From assembly GCA_025353585.1 (NCBI GenBank), contig JANXOM010000229.1, positions 1-64,000 of the forward strand: a stretch of DNA of 64,000 nt. Reading direction: 5' to 3'. The translations under genes were made by a program, and so were the position numbers. The stretch is from Deltaproteobacteria bacterium (lineage in GTDB: Bacteria; Myxococcota_A; Polyangia; Haliangiales; Haliangiaceae). Of the stretch, positions 18,575 to 27,693 are shown in pieces; within the stretch, counting starts at the first letter, position 1; the number at the start of each line of letters is the position of its first letter. The notes below the pieces were generated by a model. That model searched no databases and was not told the origin of the DNA. It saw nothing but the letters and a program-made list of their open reading frames with translations.

Positions 18575-19980
18575 TGGCGGCGCAACGTCCTCCCGCGACC
18601 TCGGCGGCCAACGGCAATGGCCAGGGCCCGCGTCCCCGCATCCTGCGCATCGGCGTGCTGCTCGGCGGCAAGATCGTCGAGGAGCGGCTGATCCGCGAGC
18701 GCGTACCCGTGTCGATCGGGCAGTCGATGCAGAACACGTTCTCGATCCCGATCGAGGGCCTGCCGCTGCAGTTCACCCTGTTCGCGATCGACCAGGGCAA
18801 GTACTCCCTCCGCTTCCTCACCAAGATGGACGGTCGCCTCTCCGACGGTGGCCAGGTCAACACGCTCGATGCGCTCAAGGCGCGCGGCGCGAGCAACGCC
18901 GGTGACTACTGGCAGGTCCCGATCGGCGACAGCTCGCGCGGCAAGCTGACGCTCGGGGATCTCACGGTGCTGTTCCAGTTCGTCACCGAGCCGCCGCGGC
19001 AGCCGAAGCCGATGCTGCCGGCGTCGGTGCGTGGCACGTTCGCCGACCGCTTCGATCCGCGGCTGCTGGTGATCCTCGCGATCTCGCTGCTCGTGAACTC
19101 GATCCTCGTGTTCTCGGCGTTCTTCATCATCGATCCGGACGTCGATGGCTCGGACGCCGAGCGGGCGTACGAGCAGACCTTCAAGCAGGACACGTTCGCG
19201 GTCACGATGCCGGACCCGGTCAAGGTCGAGCCGACCCCGGGCTCCGCGGCCGGGTCCGCGGCCGCCACGAAGCCCGCGGACAAGCCGCTGCCGACCAAGC
19301 CGTCGACGACCAAGCCGGATACCGGTGGGGGCCGCAACGCCAACACCGCCGTCTCGGTCTCCGATCAACAGGCGGAAGCGCTCCTCAACGCGCTCACCGG
19401 CGACGTCGACCCTAACGGGCACAGCTCGCAGGACATGGCGAACCGGCGGCCGGGCGCAGACCTCGCCCAGCAGACCGCGGATGCGCGCGATGCGGGCCGC
19501 ACGGTGAGCATCGGCGGCGGCGGGCGCAACGGCTCGCGCGACGGTGGTGGCCCGCGCGTCGGCACCGGCAACGGCCCCGCGCTCAACGGCCCGGGCGGCA
19601 CCGAGTCCGCCGGCGGCCCGCCCCGGGAGAGCGGCCCGTCCGGTCGCATCAGCGTCAGCGACAAGAAGGCGTTCGACGACTCGACGCTGACGCCGGACGT
19701 CGTGCTGTCCAAGATCCTCGCCGCCTACCTGCCGGGCATCAAGCGTTGCTACAAGGAGTACCTGAAGAAGGACGCGAACGCGCGCGGCAAGGTCCTCCTC
19801 GAGTTCGGCGTGAGCGAGTCCGGTCGCCTCGTCAGCGGCAAGGCGAGCGGCGTGGCCGACGAGGTCTCGAGCTGCATCCAGAACCTGATGGGGACGTGGC
19901 GCTTCCCCACGCCGAAGGACAAGGACGGCTCGGCCACCACGGCGAGCTTCGCGATCACCCTGCAGCTGGTTCCGGACTGA
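18574..19980 (+). CDS. FHA-like/TM/TonB-like C-terminal protein, GltG- or NfsG-like
   Basis: 468 residues from ATG at 18574 (TGATG overlap). The N-terminal ~150 residues look like a degenerate FHA fold (ILRIGVLLGGKIVEERLI, VSIGQSMQNTFSIP, LTLGDLTVLFQF). One membrane span lies at ~164-187 (LLVILAISLLVNSILVFSAFF). A long Pro/Gly/Ala-rich periplasmic linker follows. The C-terminal ~90 residues form a TonB-like domain (AYLPGIKRCYKEYLKK, GKVLLEFGVSESGRL, CIQNLMGTWRFPTP) of the AgmX/PglI C-terminal type. In Myxococcus, GltG and NfsG share this plan and bridge the cytoplasm to periplasmic TPR partners. Here it closes the operon. Confidence 0.85.
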   Translation: MAAQRPPATSAANGNGQGPRPRILRIGVLLGGKIVEERLIRERVPVSIGQSMQNTFSIPIEGLPLQFTLFAIDQGKYSLRFLTKMDGRLSDGGQVNTLDALKARGASNAGDYWQVPIGDSSRGKLTLGDLTVLFQFVTEPPRQPKPMLPASVRGTFADRFDPRLLVILAISLLVNSILVFSAFFIIDPDVDGSDAERAYEQTFKQDTFAVTMPDPVKVEPTPGSAAGSAAATKPADKPLPTKPSTTKPDTGGGRNANTAVSVSDQQAEALLNALTGDVDPNGHSSQDMANRRPGADLAQQTADARDAGRTVSIGGGGRNGSRDGGGPRVGTGNGPALNGPGGTESAGGPPRESGPSGRISVSDKKAFDDSTLTPDVVLSKILAAYLPGIKRCYKEYLKKDANARGKVLLEFGVSESGRLVSGKASGVADEVSSCIQNLMGTWRFPTPKDKDGSATTASFAITLQLVPD

Positions 19981-20005
19981 TCTGCAGCGCTCGGCGTGGC
20001 CGGTC

Positions 20006-20866
20006 GTGATGCTCGGGCTCCTCGCGAGCCCCGCGCTCGCCACGCCCATGAAGTCCGTGGCCGCCCCGGCCAAGGCGCGCTGGGAGACGCTCCCGGATCC
20101 GCCGGCGATGCCCGAGCCGCTGACGCACGGCGAGGTCGAGGTCGCCGGCGCGCAGCTCTACTACGCGACCTACGGCGTGCCCACGGGCGAGCCGCTGATC
20201 TTGCTGCACGGCGGCCTCGGCAACTCCGAGCAGTGGGGCGGCCAGCTCCCCACGCTCGCGAAGACGTACAACGTCCTCGCGATCGATAGCCGCGGCCAGG
20301 GCCGCAGCACGCGCGCGAACGCCAAGATGACGTACGACCTCATGGCGAGCGACGTCATCGCCGTCATGGACAAGCTCGCGATCAAGCGCGCCGCGATCGT
20401 CGGCTGGAGCGATGGCGGCGAGGTCGCGCTCCTCCTCGGCATCCACCACGCCGACCGCGTCACGCGGCTCTTCGCCCTCGGCATCAACTACGACGAGCAC
20501 GGCAGCAAGTCGCGCGGCAGCCGCACGCCGACCTTTCAGGCGTACGCGCAGCGCTGCCGGGCCGACTTCGTTCGGCTGACCAAGCCCGCGAACCCGGGGC
20601 GCGCGTGGGACCAGCTCGTGGACGGCCTCCTGCCGCTGTGGCGCGAGCCGATGAGCATCACGAAGGCCCAGCTCGCCACCATCAGCGCGCCGACGCTGAT
20701 CGCCGATGGCGACCACGACGAGGTCATCGTCCTCGACCAGGAGCGCGAGATGGCCAAGCTCATCCCGAACGGCAAGCTCGTGGTGCTCGAGAACACGAGC
20801 CACTTCGCGATGTGGCAGGCCCCCGACGACGTGACCGCCGCGCTCGTCGACTTCCTCGCGAAGTAA
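20006..20866 (+). CDS. Secreted or lipid-associated alpha/beta hydrolase
   Basis: 286 residues from GTG 20006 (ATG at 20009 is equally usable). The fold is complete: oxyanion HGGLGNSEQW, nucleophile elbow GWSDGG (Ser135), acid in DGDHDE and His in NTSHFA. The N-terminus MLGLLASPALATP looks like the end of a signal peptide. An in-frame CTG at 19982 would lengthen the hydrophobic stretch, so the true start may be non-canonical. The substrate is unknown; it resembles generic carboxylesterase/haloperoxidase-like hydrolases. It lies 25 bases after the FHA-like gene and could be co-transcribed. Confidence 0.85.
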   Translation: MMLGLLASPALATPMKSVAAPAKARWETLPDPPAMPEPLTHGEVEVAGAQLYYATYGVPTGEPLILLHGGLGNSEQWGGQLPTLAKTYNVLAIDSRGQGRSTRANAKMTYDLMASDVIAVMDKLAIKRAAIVGWSDGGEVALLLGIHHADRVTRLFALGINYDEHGSKSRGSRTPTFQAYAQRCRADFVRLTKPANPGRAWDQLVDGLLPLWREPMSITKAQLATISAPTLIADGDHDEVIVLDQEREMAKLIPNGKLVVLENTSHFAMWQAPDDVTAALVDFLAK

Positions 20867-20880
20867 TACACGGACCGGGC

Positions 20881-21918
20881 GTGCGCCGCGTCACGCACCT
20901 CGACGGGCTTCGCGCGCTCGCCTTCGTCGCGGTGTTCCTCCACCACGCGCTCGACCTCCCGTTCCTGTGGATGGGCGTCGATCTGTTCTTCGTGCTGAGC
21001 GGCTTTCTCATCACGCGAAATCTGCTCCAGCTCCGCACCACGAGCACCACCGGCAGCGCGCTCGGCGCGTTCTTCTTTCGCCGCGTCCTGCGCATCCTGC
21101 CGCCGTACTTCATCGTGCTGACGGTGATCGTCCTCCTCGAGCCGATCCGCGGGGCCGAGCTGCCCTGGTTCTACCTGTTCGCCTCGAACATCCGCGACGC
21201 CAGCCACGGCCCGATCCTCTGGTCGCTCGACACGCTGTGGTCGATCGCCGTCGAGGAGCAGTTCTACCTGGCGTGGCCATGGCTCGTCCTGCTCGCGCCA
21301 CGCCGCTGGCTCGCGCCCGCGTTCGTCGTCTGCATCGTGGGCGCCGTGATCGCGCGCATCGGGTTCTCCCGGCTCGGCTTCGACGCGGTGTACCACCTGA
21401 CCCCGTGCCGGATGGATCTCCTCGCCGCCGGCGCCTTGCTCGCGTGGCTCGAGGCGCGCGACGCGACGTGGCTCACCCGCCACCGCCTGCGCCTCGCCGG
21501 CCTCGCCGTCGCGGGCGTCGCGCTGTTCGCGGCGCTGACCCTCGCCGTCCCCACGTTCCGCACGAGCCTCGACGATCCGCTCTTCGACACGGTCGGCTTC
21601 GGGCTGTCGACCCTCACGTTCACCGGCGTCGTCGGCTTCACCATCGGCGCCGCCGACGCGCGCGCCCTCCGCTGGCTCGCTCACCCCGTGCTCCGCTACG
21701 TCGGCAAGATCAGCTACGTCGCGTACCTCGTCCACGTGCTCGCGTTGACCGAGCTCGGAGCCGCCGGGCTCGAGCGCCTCCCCACCGCGGTGCTCGGCTT
21801 CGCGGCGACGATCCTCCTCGCGAGCGCGAGCTGGTCCGGCCTCGAGGCGCCGCTCCAGCGCTGGCGCGGCCTCGTCCCGCCCCGACCGAGAGCGGCAGAA
21901 CGCACGCATCCGCTATAG
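20881..21918 (+). CDS. Acyltransferase family 3 (OafA-like) membrane protein
   Basis: 345 residues from GTG at 20881. The N-terminal RVTHLDGLRALAFVAVFLHH signature, GVDLFFVLSGFLITRN, WSLDTLWSIAVEEQFYLAWP and about nine or ten hydrophobic segments identify an acyltransferase-3 protein that O-acylates sugars of surface glycans or lipids in the inner membrane. There is no C-terminal SGNH domain, so it is the short form. TAATAC at 20864-20869 overlaps the end of the upstream gene and could be its own -10 box. The target glycan cannot be assigned, though a polysaccharide locus lies 7 kb away. Confidence 0.9.
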   Translation: MRRVTHLDGLRALAFVAVFLHHALDLPFLWMGVDLFFVLSGFLITRNLLQLRTTSTTGSALGAFFFRRVLRILPPYFIVLTVIVLLEPIRGAELPWFYLFASNIRDASHGPILWSLDTLWSIAVEEQFYLAWPWLVLLAPRRWLAPAFVVCIVGAVIARIGFSRLGFDAVYHLTPCRMDLLAAGALLAWLEARDATWLTRHRLRLAGLAVAGVALFAALTLAVPTFRTSLDDPLFDTVGFGLSTLTFTGVVGFTIGAADARALRWLAHPVLRYVGKISYVAYLVHVLALTELGAAGLERLPTAVLGFAATILLASASWSGLEAPLQRWRGLVPPRPRAAERTHPL

Positions 21919-21922
21919 CGGA
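21909..21922. promoter_or_regulatory. 14-bp perfect palindrome upstream of cysD
   Basis: tccgctatagcgga is a perfect inverted repeat. It spans the acyltransferase stop codon and contains a TATAGC -10-like core. It lies 30 bases before the cysD start and is a plausible operator or promoter element for the sulfate-activation genes. This is inference only. Confidence 0.3.
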
Positions 21923-21952
21923 CGCGCCGCCGGCGAGGTACATCTGCATGCC

Positions 21953-22861
21953 ATGCGGTCCTACCGCCGCTCCCATCTCGGCGCCCTCGAAGACGAGGCG
22001 GTCCACGTCCTGCGCGAGCTCGCCGCGGAGCGCGAGCGCCCGTGTCTCCTGTTCTCCGGCGGCAAGGACTCGATCGTCTTGCTCCGCCTCGCCGAGAAGG
22101 CGTTCCGGCCCGCGCGATTCCCCTTTCCGCTCCTGCACGTCGACACGGGCCACAACTTTCCCGAGACGATCGCGTATCGCGACCGGCGCGTCGCCGAGCT
22201 CGGCGAGCGGCTGATCGTCGCCCGCGTGCAGGACTCGATCGACGCCGGCCGCGTCGCCGAGGAGACCGGGCCGCGCGCGTCGCGCAACCGGCTGCAGACC
22301 ACGACCCTGCTCGACGCGCTCGAGGCCCACCAGTTCGATGCCGCCATCGGTGGCGCCCGCCGCGACGAGGAGCGCGCGCGCGCGAAGGAGCGCATCTTCT
22401 CCCACCGTGACGAGCTCGGGCAGTGGGATCCCAAGCAGCAGCGCCCCGAGCTGTGGGCGCTCTACAACGGTCGGCTCAGGCGCGGCGAGCACCTCCGCGT
22501 GTTCCCGCTCTCGAACTGGACCGAGCTCGACGTGTGGCAGTACATCGAGCTCGAGGACATCCCGCTGCCGGAGATCTACTTCGCGCACGAGCGCGCGATC
22601 TTCGAGCGCGATCGCATGCTCTACGCGCACAATCCGTTCATCACGCTGCTGCCCGGCGAGACCGTGCGCACCGCCGAGGTCCGCTTCCGCACGATCGGCG
22701 ACATGACCTGCACCGGCGCCGTCTCGTCGCCCGCGCGCACGCTCGCCGAGGTCATCGCCGAGGTCGCTGCGGCTCGCGTGACCGAGCGCGGCGCCACGCG
22801 CGCCGATGACCGCGCGACCGAGGCCGCGATGGAAGACCGGAAGCGCGAGGGATATTTTTGA
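21953..22861 (+). CDS. cysD: Sulfate adenylyltransferase subunit 2
   Basis: 302 residues. The PP-loop SGGKDSIVLL (about 34-43), the LHVDTGHNFPETI segment, GGARRDEERARAKERIFS and FPLSNWTELDVWQYI are diagnostic of CysD, the small ATP-sulfurylase subunit. With CysN it makes APS from ATP and sulfate in the cytoplasm. The C-terminus ends RKREGYF as usual. The TGA stop overlaps the cysN start by four bases. Confidence 0.96.
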   Translation: MRSYRRSHLGALEDEAVHVLRELAAERERPCLLFSGGKDSIVLLRLAEKAFRPARFPFPLLHVDTGHNFPETIAYRDRRVAELGERLIVARVQDSIDAGRVAEETGPRASRNRLQTTTLLDALEAHQFDAAIGGARRDEERARAKERIFSHRDELGQWDPKQQRPELWALYNGRLRRGEHLRVFPLSNWTELDVWQYIELEDIPLPEIYFAHERAIFERDRMLYAHNPFITLLPGETVRTAEVRFRTIGDMTCTGAVSSPARTLAEVIAEVAAARVTERGATRADDRATEAAMEDRKREGYF

Positions 22862-24153
22862 GGCCCGCGCCGGCGCAGGGCCTCGTCGACGACGCGGAGC
22901 TCCTCCGCTTCTCGACCGCGGGCTCCGTCGACGACGGCAAGTCGACGCTCATCGGCCGCCTCCTCTACGACACCAAGACCGTATTCGAGGATCAGCTCGC
23001 GCACGTCACCGACGTCTCCACGCGTCGCGGCGACGAGCGCGTCAACCTCGCGCTCCTCACCGATGGCCTGCGCGCCGAGCGCGAGCAGGGCATCACGATC
23101 GACGTCGCCTATCGCTACTTCGCCACGCCGCGCCGCAAGTTCATCATCGCCGACACGCCCGGCCACGTGCAGTACACGCGGAACATGGTCACCGGCGCCT
23201 CCACGGCGAGCCTGACGATCATCCTCGTCGATGCGCGGCACGGGCTCGTCGAGCAGAGCCGCCGCCATGCCGTCATCGCGGCGCTCCTGCGCATCCCGCA
23301 CCTCGTGGTCGCCGTCAACAAGATGGACCTCGTCGGCTGGGACGAGGCCGCGTTCCGGCGGATCGAGACAGAGGTTCGCGCCTTCGCGGCGGGCCTCGAT
23401 GGTCCGGAGCTGACGGTCATCCCGATCAGCGCGCTCACGGGCGCGAACGTCGTCGCGGCGAGCGTCGAGATGCCCTGGTACGTGGGCCCGGCGCTCCTCG
23501 CTCACCTCGAGGCGGTCGACATCGCGAGCGACGCCAACCGCGTGGACGCCCGCTTCCCGGTGCAGTGGGTCGTGCGCCCGCAGAGCGCGGCGACCGCGCA
23601 CCACGACTACCGCGGCTACGCGGGGCAGGTGGCCGGCGGCGTCCTGCGCCCGGGCGATCCGATCGTCGTGTTGCCGAGCGGCGTGACCTCCACCATCGCG
23701 AAGATCGAGCAGGGCGGTGAGGCGATCGCGGAGGCGTACGCGCCGATGAGCGTGACGCTCCACCTCGCCGACGCCGTCGACGTCGGGCGCGGCGATATGG
23801 TGTGCCGGCCGGACAACCAGCCGACGGTCGGGCAGGAGCTCGACGCGATGCTGTGCTGGCTGGCGGACAAGCCGCTCGCGGCGAAGGGCCGCTACGCGCT
23901 CAAGCACACGACGCGCTGGACGCGCGCGGTCATCGGCGAGGTGAGCTATCGCCTCGACGTCAACACGGGCGGGCGCGACGCGGCCGCGGGCGCCCTCGGC
24001 AAGAACGACGTCGGGCGCGTGCGCCTCCGCACCTCGACACCGATACTCTACGACGCGTATCGCCAGAACCGCACCACCGGCTCGTTCATCCTCGTCGACG
24101 AGGCGACGAACGCGACCGTCGCGGCCGGCATGTTGCTGCAGGGCCCGGCGTGA
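22858..24153 (+). CDS. cysN: Sulfate adenylyltransferase subunit 1 (GTPase)
   Basis: 431 residues from a TTG start at 22858 that overlaps the cysD stop (TTGA). It is an EF-Tu-like GTPase: G1 [10 protein letters not shown] (21-30), [25 protein letters not shown], then the two beta-barrel domains. It drives APS formation by CysD. It lacks a fused APS-kinase domain, which is encoded separately by cysC just downstream. Confidence 0.95.
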   Translation: MRPAPAQGLVDDAELLRFSTAGSVDDGKSTLIGRLLYDTKTVFEDQLAHVTDVSTRRGDERVNLALLTDGLRAEREQGITIDVAYRYFATPRRKFIIADTPGHVQYTRNMVTGASTASLTIILVDARHGLVEQSRRHAVIAALLRIPHLVVAVNKMDLVGWDEAAFRRIETEVRAFAAGLDGPELTVIPISALTGANVVAASVEMPWYVGPALLAHLEAVDIASDANRVDARFPVQWVVRPQSAATAHHDYRGYAGQVAGGVLRPGDPIVVLPSGVTSTIAKIEQGGEAIAEAYAPMSVTLHLADAVDVGRGDMVCRPDNQPTVGQELDAMLCWLADKPLAAKGRYALKHTTRWTRAVIGEVSYRLDVNTGGRDAAAGALGKNDVGRVRLRTSTPILYDAYRQNRTTGSFILVDEATNATVAAGMLLQGPA

Positions 24154-24698
24154 GCGGCGGCGGCATCGTCTGGCTCACCGGGCTCTCCGGCGCCGGCAAG
24201 TCGACGCTGGCGACGGCCCTCGCGGCGCGGCTCGGTGCGCACCGGCCCGTCGAGGTGCTCGACGGCGACGAGGTGCGGCGGTACGTGTCGGCCGGCCTCG
24301 GGTTCTCGCGCGAAGACCGCGACACGAACGTCCAGCGGATCGCGTATGTCGCGCGGCTCCTGGCGAAGCACGGCGTGCTGGTCCTGGTCGCCGCGATCTC
24401 GCCGTACGCTGACACCCGGGCCGCCGTGCAGGCGCTCAGCGCCGACGCGGGGCATCCGTTCGTGGAGATCTTCGTCGACGCGCCGCTCGCCACGGTGACC
24501 GCGCGCGACGTGAAGGGCCTCTACGCGCGCGCGCGCGCGCACCCCGAAGACATGCCGCACTTCACGGGCGTCTCCGATCCCTACGAGCCGCCGGCCGCCC
24601 CGGCCGTCACCGTGCACACCGATCGGGAGCCGCTGGCCGCGAGCGCGCAGCGGATCGTCGACGCGCTGGTCGCGCGCGGGCTCGTCGCGCCCGGCTGA
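24150..24698 (+). CDS. cysC: Adenylylsulfate kinase
   Basis: 182 residues from GTG at 24150 overlapping the cysN stop. Walker [10 protein letters not shown] (11-19), [21 protein letters not shown] and ISPYADTR are the APS-kinase signatures. It phosphorylates APS to PAPS, needed for sulfate reduction or for sulfotransferases. No PAPS reductase or sulfite reductase gene follows in the window. Confidence 0.94.
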   Translation: MSGGGIVWLTGLSGAGKSTLATALAARLGAHRPVEVLDGDEVRRYVSAGLGFSREDRDTNVQRIAYVARLLAKHGVLVLVAAISPYADTRAAVQALSADAGHPFVEIFVDAPLATVTARDVKGLYARARAHPEDMPHFTGVSDPYEPPAAPAVTVHTDREPLAASAQRIVDALVARGLVAPG

Positions 24699-24718
24699 CC
24701 GGTCTACTATCGCGGCGG

Positions 24719-27010
24719 ATGCCCGAGACCGGCGACCTGATCGGCCCGTACCGGGTGATCTCGCCGCTCGGCAAGGGCGCGATGGGCGAGGTCTGGCGCG
24801 CGCGCGACGAGCGGCTCGACCGCTACGTCGCGCTGAAGGTCATCCCGGCGGACCTCGCCGGCGACGTGGAGCGACGCGCGCGCATGCTCCGCGAGGCGCG
24901 GGCCGCGGCCGCGATCCGGCACGCGAACGTCGTCACGTTGTTCGATGTCGTCGCGCACCACGGCGATGACATCCTCGTCATGGAGCTCGTCGACGGCCGC
25001 ACCCTCGCCGACACGCTGCGCGCCGACGGCAAGCCGGCCCTCGCGCTCGCGCTGCGGTGGATCGAAGGCATCGCGGACGCGCTCGTCGCCGCGCACGGCC
25101 GCGGCATCCTCCATCGCGACATCAAGGCCGCGAACATCATGGTGGACGCCGGCGGCGGCGTGAAGGTCCTCGACTTCGGCCTCGCGAAGCTCCGCGACGA
25201 CGTCACCGCGCTGCCCGAGCCCGCCGCGGCGCGCGCACCGCTCGCGGAGCAGGGCGTCGCGGCGACCCTCGTTGGCCACGGCGCGCCGACCGAGGTCACG
25301 GACCTGGCGAGCTATCGCACGCACGCCGGCCAGCTCCTCGGGACGCCGCTCTACATGGCGCCCGAGCAGATCGACGGCTCGCCGCCCGACGAGCGCAGCG
25401 AGGTCTACTCGCTCGGCGTCCTCGCGCACGAGATCCTCGGGGGCAAGCCGCCGTATAGCGCCGCGACGCTCGAGCTTCTGTTCGAGCAGATCACGAAAGC
25501 GGCATCGCCGCCGCTGCCCGGCGCGCCGGCGCCGGTCGAGGCGATCGTCCTGCGCGCGCTGGCGAAGGCCCCGGCCGCGCGCTGGCCGACCATGGCCGCG
25601 TTCCGCGACGCGATCGGCGCCGAGCGCCGCCGCCTGTTCGCGCCCCGTGCGCGCCGCTGGCCGCTCGGGCTCGCCGTCGGAGCGCTGGTGCTCGGCACCG
25701 CGGGGGCTGCCGGGTGGTGGCACGCGCACCGGGTCGTGCCCGAGCAGCCCGGCGACGCCTACGTCGCGCGTGCCCTCGAGGAATACGACGTCTTCTACAG
25801 CGACAAGGCGCTGTCATCGCTGCGCGCCGCGCTCGCCGTCGCGCCCGAGCACCCGCGGGCCAACGCGTATCTGATCTTGCTCGGCGGGCCGGCCGCCGCG
25901 GGGCCGGCGACCGCGGCGGCGCAGCGCGCGCGTCCGGGGACCGGGGAGCACTCGAAGGATCGCGCGCTCCTGGACGCGGCCCTCGCGCTCGCCGAGCACG
26001 GCCCGTCCGCCGCGCGCGCCGCCCTCGCGGCCGTGGGCGCCGACGCCGACCGCGAGCTCGCGTTCTGGGCGGCCGAGCTCGACTACCGCGCGGGCCACTA
26101 CGCCGAGGCGCGCGCGCAGTACGACGCGCTCCTCGCGGAGCCGGCGCCGCAGTTCCGCGGCCGCATCTACGACCACGACTCGTCGGTGCTGCTCTACCTC
26201 GACCAGCCCGCCGAGGCGCTGCGCATCGGCAAGCTCTATCGCGACGCGCTCCCCGGCGAGGCCGACGCCGTCGGCGTGTACGCCACCACGCTCGCCGCCG
26301 CGGGCAAGCTCCCCGAGGCTGTCGCCGCCGCCGAGGACGCGCTCCGCCTCAACGAGGGCGAGGACACGCTGGCCGGCCTCGCGAAGGTCGTCGCGGTCGC
26401 GGGCGATCGCGCGCGCGCGAAGGAGCTCTACCAGCGCTCGCTCGACAAGGCCGGCCCGGCGCGCCGGCCCGTTCGCCGCGCCGCGCTCGGCCTCTTGCAG
26501 TGGATCGACGGCGACGCTTCGGCCGCACGCGCGACTGTCGCGCCGTGCCTCGCGGGCGGCGCGGATGCAGGGGCGCGCGAGCGCGGCGCGTGCCTGTTCG
26601 TCGCCGGCATCGTGGACCCGGAGCGGGCGGACGCGATCGCGGCCGAGCTCGACGCCCTCGCGGCCGACGCCTCGCCACTGCACCCGGCCTATGGGGCGCC
26701 GACCGCGCTCGCCGCCCTCGTCCGCGCGCGCGTGCACTTCTTCGGCGGCGGCTGCGTCGTCGACCCGACCGCGCGCCCGGACGCCGCCGCCCCGGCGCCC
26801 GACCTCGTCGACACGGCCGCCTACACGGCGCCGCTCGACTTCTACGCGGCCTACCACGTGCCGTTCTTCTTCAGCTGGGCCACGTGCGAGCGCGCGGCCT
26901 ACCTGGCGGCGCATGGCGATCGCGCAGGCGCGGCCACCGCGCTGCGGCCGCCGGCCACGCGCGCGCCCGGCCGCACGTGGCTCACGACGACGCTGGCTCG
27001 TTACGAGTGA
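24719..27010 (+). CDS. Transmembrane Ser/Thr protein kinase with C-terminal TPR region
   Basis: 763 residues. The Hanks-type kinase domain occupies ~1-295: glycine loop LGKGAMGEVWRARD, Lys40, HRDIKAANI (132-140), DFG 152-154, APEQ 214-217. The activation segment between DFG and APE is unusually long, with ~40 extra residues rich in Ala/Pro/Thr. One membrane span (~316-336, LGLAVGALVLGTAGAAGWW) separates it from an exterior region with TPR-like repeats (LDYRAGHYAEARAQYDALL, VYATTLAAAGKLPEAVAAAE). Such kinases are abundant in myxobacteria and sense envelope signals. TACTAT (24705-24710) ends 8 bases before the ATG with no Shine-Dalgarno. Confidence 0.93.
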   Translation: MPETGDLIGPYRVISPLGKGAMGEVWRARDERLDRYVALKVIPADLAGDVERRARMLREARAAAAIRHANVVTLFDVVAHHGDDILVMELVDGRTLADTLRADGKPALALALRWIEGIADALVAAHGRGILHRDIKAANIMVDAGGGVKVLDFGLAKLRDDVTALPEPAAARAPLAEQGVAATLVGHGAPTEVTDLASYRTHAGQLLGTPLYMAPEQIDGSPPDERSEVYSLGVLAHEILGGKPPYSAATLELLFEQITKAASPPLPGAPAPVEAIVLRALAKAPAARWPTMAAFRDAIGAERRRLFAPRARRWPLGLAVGALVLGTAGAAGWWHAHRVVPEQPGDAYVARALEEYDVFYSDKALSSLRAALAVAPEHPRANAYLILLGGPAAAGPATAAAQRARPGTGEHSKDRALLDAALALAEHGPSAARAALAAVGADADRELAFWAAELDYRAGHYAEARAQYDALLAEPAPQFRGRIYDHDSSVLLYLDQPAEALRIGKLYRDALPGEADAVGVYATTLAAAGKLPEAVAAAEDALRLNEGEDTLAGLAKVVAVAGDRARAKELYQRSLDKAGPARRPVRRAALGLLQWIDGDASAARATVAPCLAGGADAGARERGACLFVAGIVDPERADAIAAELDALAADASPLHPAYGAPTALAALVRARVHFFGGGCVVDPTARPDAAAPAPDLVDTAAYTAPLDFYAAYHVPFFFSWATCERAAYLAAHGDRAGAATALRPPATRAPGRTWLTTTLARYE

Positions 27011-27017
27011 TCGCCTC

Positions 27018-27683
27018 TCAGCTGTTATCGCCGACGAGCACGACGCCGGCGCCCGACGATTCGATCGGAACGAGGTGGTGCTTCTTCAGCCCGGCCGCGC
27101 GCGCGAGCTGCGAGACCTTGTCGCTGGAGTAGTAGAACACGTCGCCGCGGCCCGTGAGGCGGTAGCGGAGGCGGCGGGCCGTGCCGCGCAAGAGCGAGTA
27201 GCGCGGGAACGACGCGAGGACCTTGCCGCGCGTGAGGCTCGCCATCTTCGTCAGGAACGGCTGCGGATCCTCGAGGTAATCGAACACGCCCATCGCGATG
27301 GAGATGTCGAAGCGCTCCTCGCCGAAGTCATGCTTGAGGAACTCGTCGCTGACGAAGTTCGTCTTGGCGGCCACGCCGAGCTTCGCCGCGCTCGCACGGG
27401 CGATCTCGAGCATCGGCTCCGAGAAGTCGATCCCCAGCACGCGCTGCGCGCCGCGACGCGCGAGCTCGTTCGAGTACACGCCGGAGCCGCACCCGATGTC
27501 GAGGAACGACTTGCCGTCGGGCGGCGTGCTCTCGCGCATCGCGACGTCGTAGCGAACGAAGATCGCCTTGCGGAAGACGCGGTTGAAGGTGCGCCAGACG
27601 ATCGACGACTCGTCGTCGTAGATGCCGGCGAAGTTCGCCGCGTCCCATTCGAATCGGTGCTGGACCTCGCCGAGATTGCTCAT
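27018..27683 (-). CDS. SAM-dependent methyltransferase (class I)
   Basis: 221 residues from ATG at 27683 (MSNLGEVQHRFEW). An earlier in-frame start at 27722 would overlap the upstream gene by 29 bases and adds no homology. Motif I FLDIGCGSGVYSNEL, acidic loop IDFSEPM and the AMGVFDYLED region define a Rossmann methyltransferase. It lies downstream of a polysaccharide deacetylase and a glycosyltransferase, so it probably modifies a sugar or lipid-linked intermediate. The exact substrate is unknown. It is convergent with the kinase gene (7-base gap). Confidence 0.85.
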   Translation of the reverse strand: MSNLGEVQHRFEWDAANFAGIYDDESSIVWRTFNRVFRKAIFVRYDVAMRESTPPDGKSFLDIGCGSGVYSNELARRGAQRVLGIDFSEPMLEIARASAAKLGVAAKTNFVSDEFLKHDFGEERFDISIAMGVFDYLEDPQPFLTKMASLTRGKVLASFPRYSLLRGTARRLRYRLTGRGDVFYYSSDKVSQLARAAGLKKHHLVPIESSGAGVVLVGDNS

Positions 27684-27693
27684 GCGCAGAGTA

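Noticed and set aside
20536-21909. 457-residue minus-strand frame over the hydrolase and acyltransferase genes
   Set aside because: Its translation is Glu/Arg/Ala repeats, the antisense of well-supported plus-strand genes.
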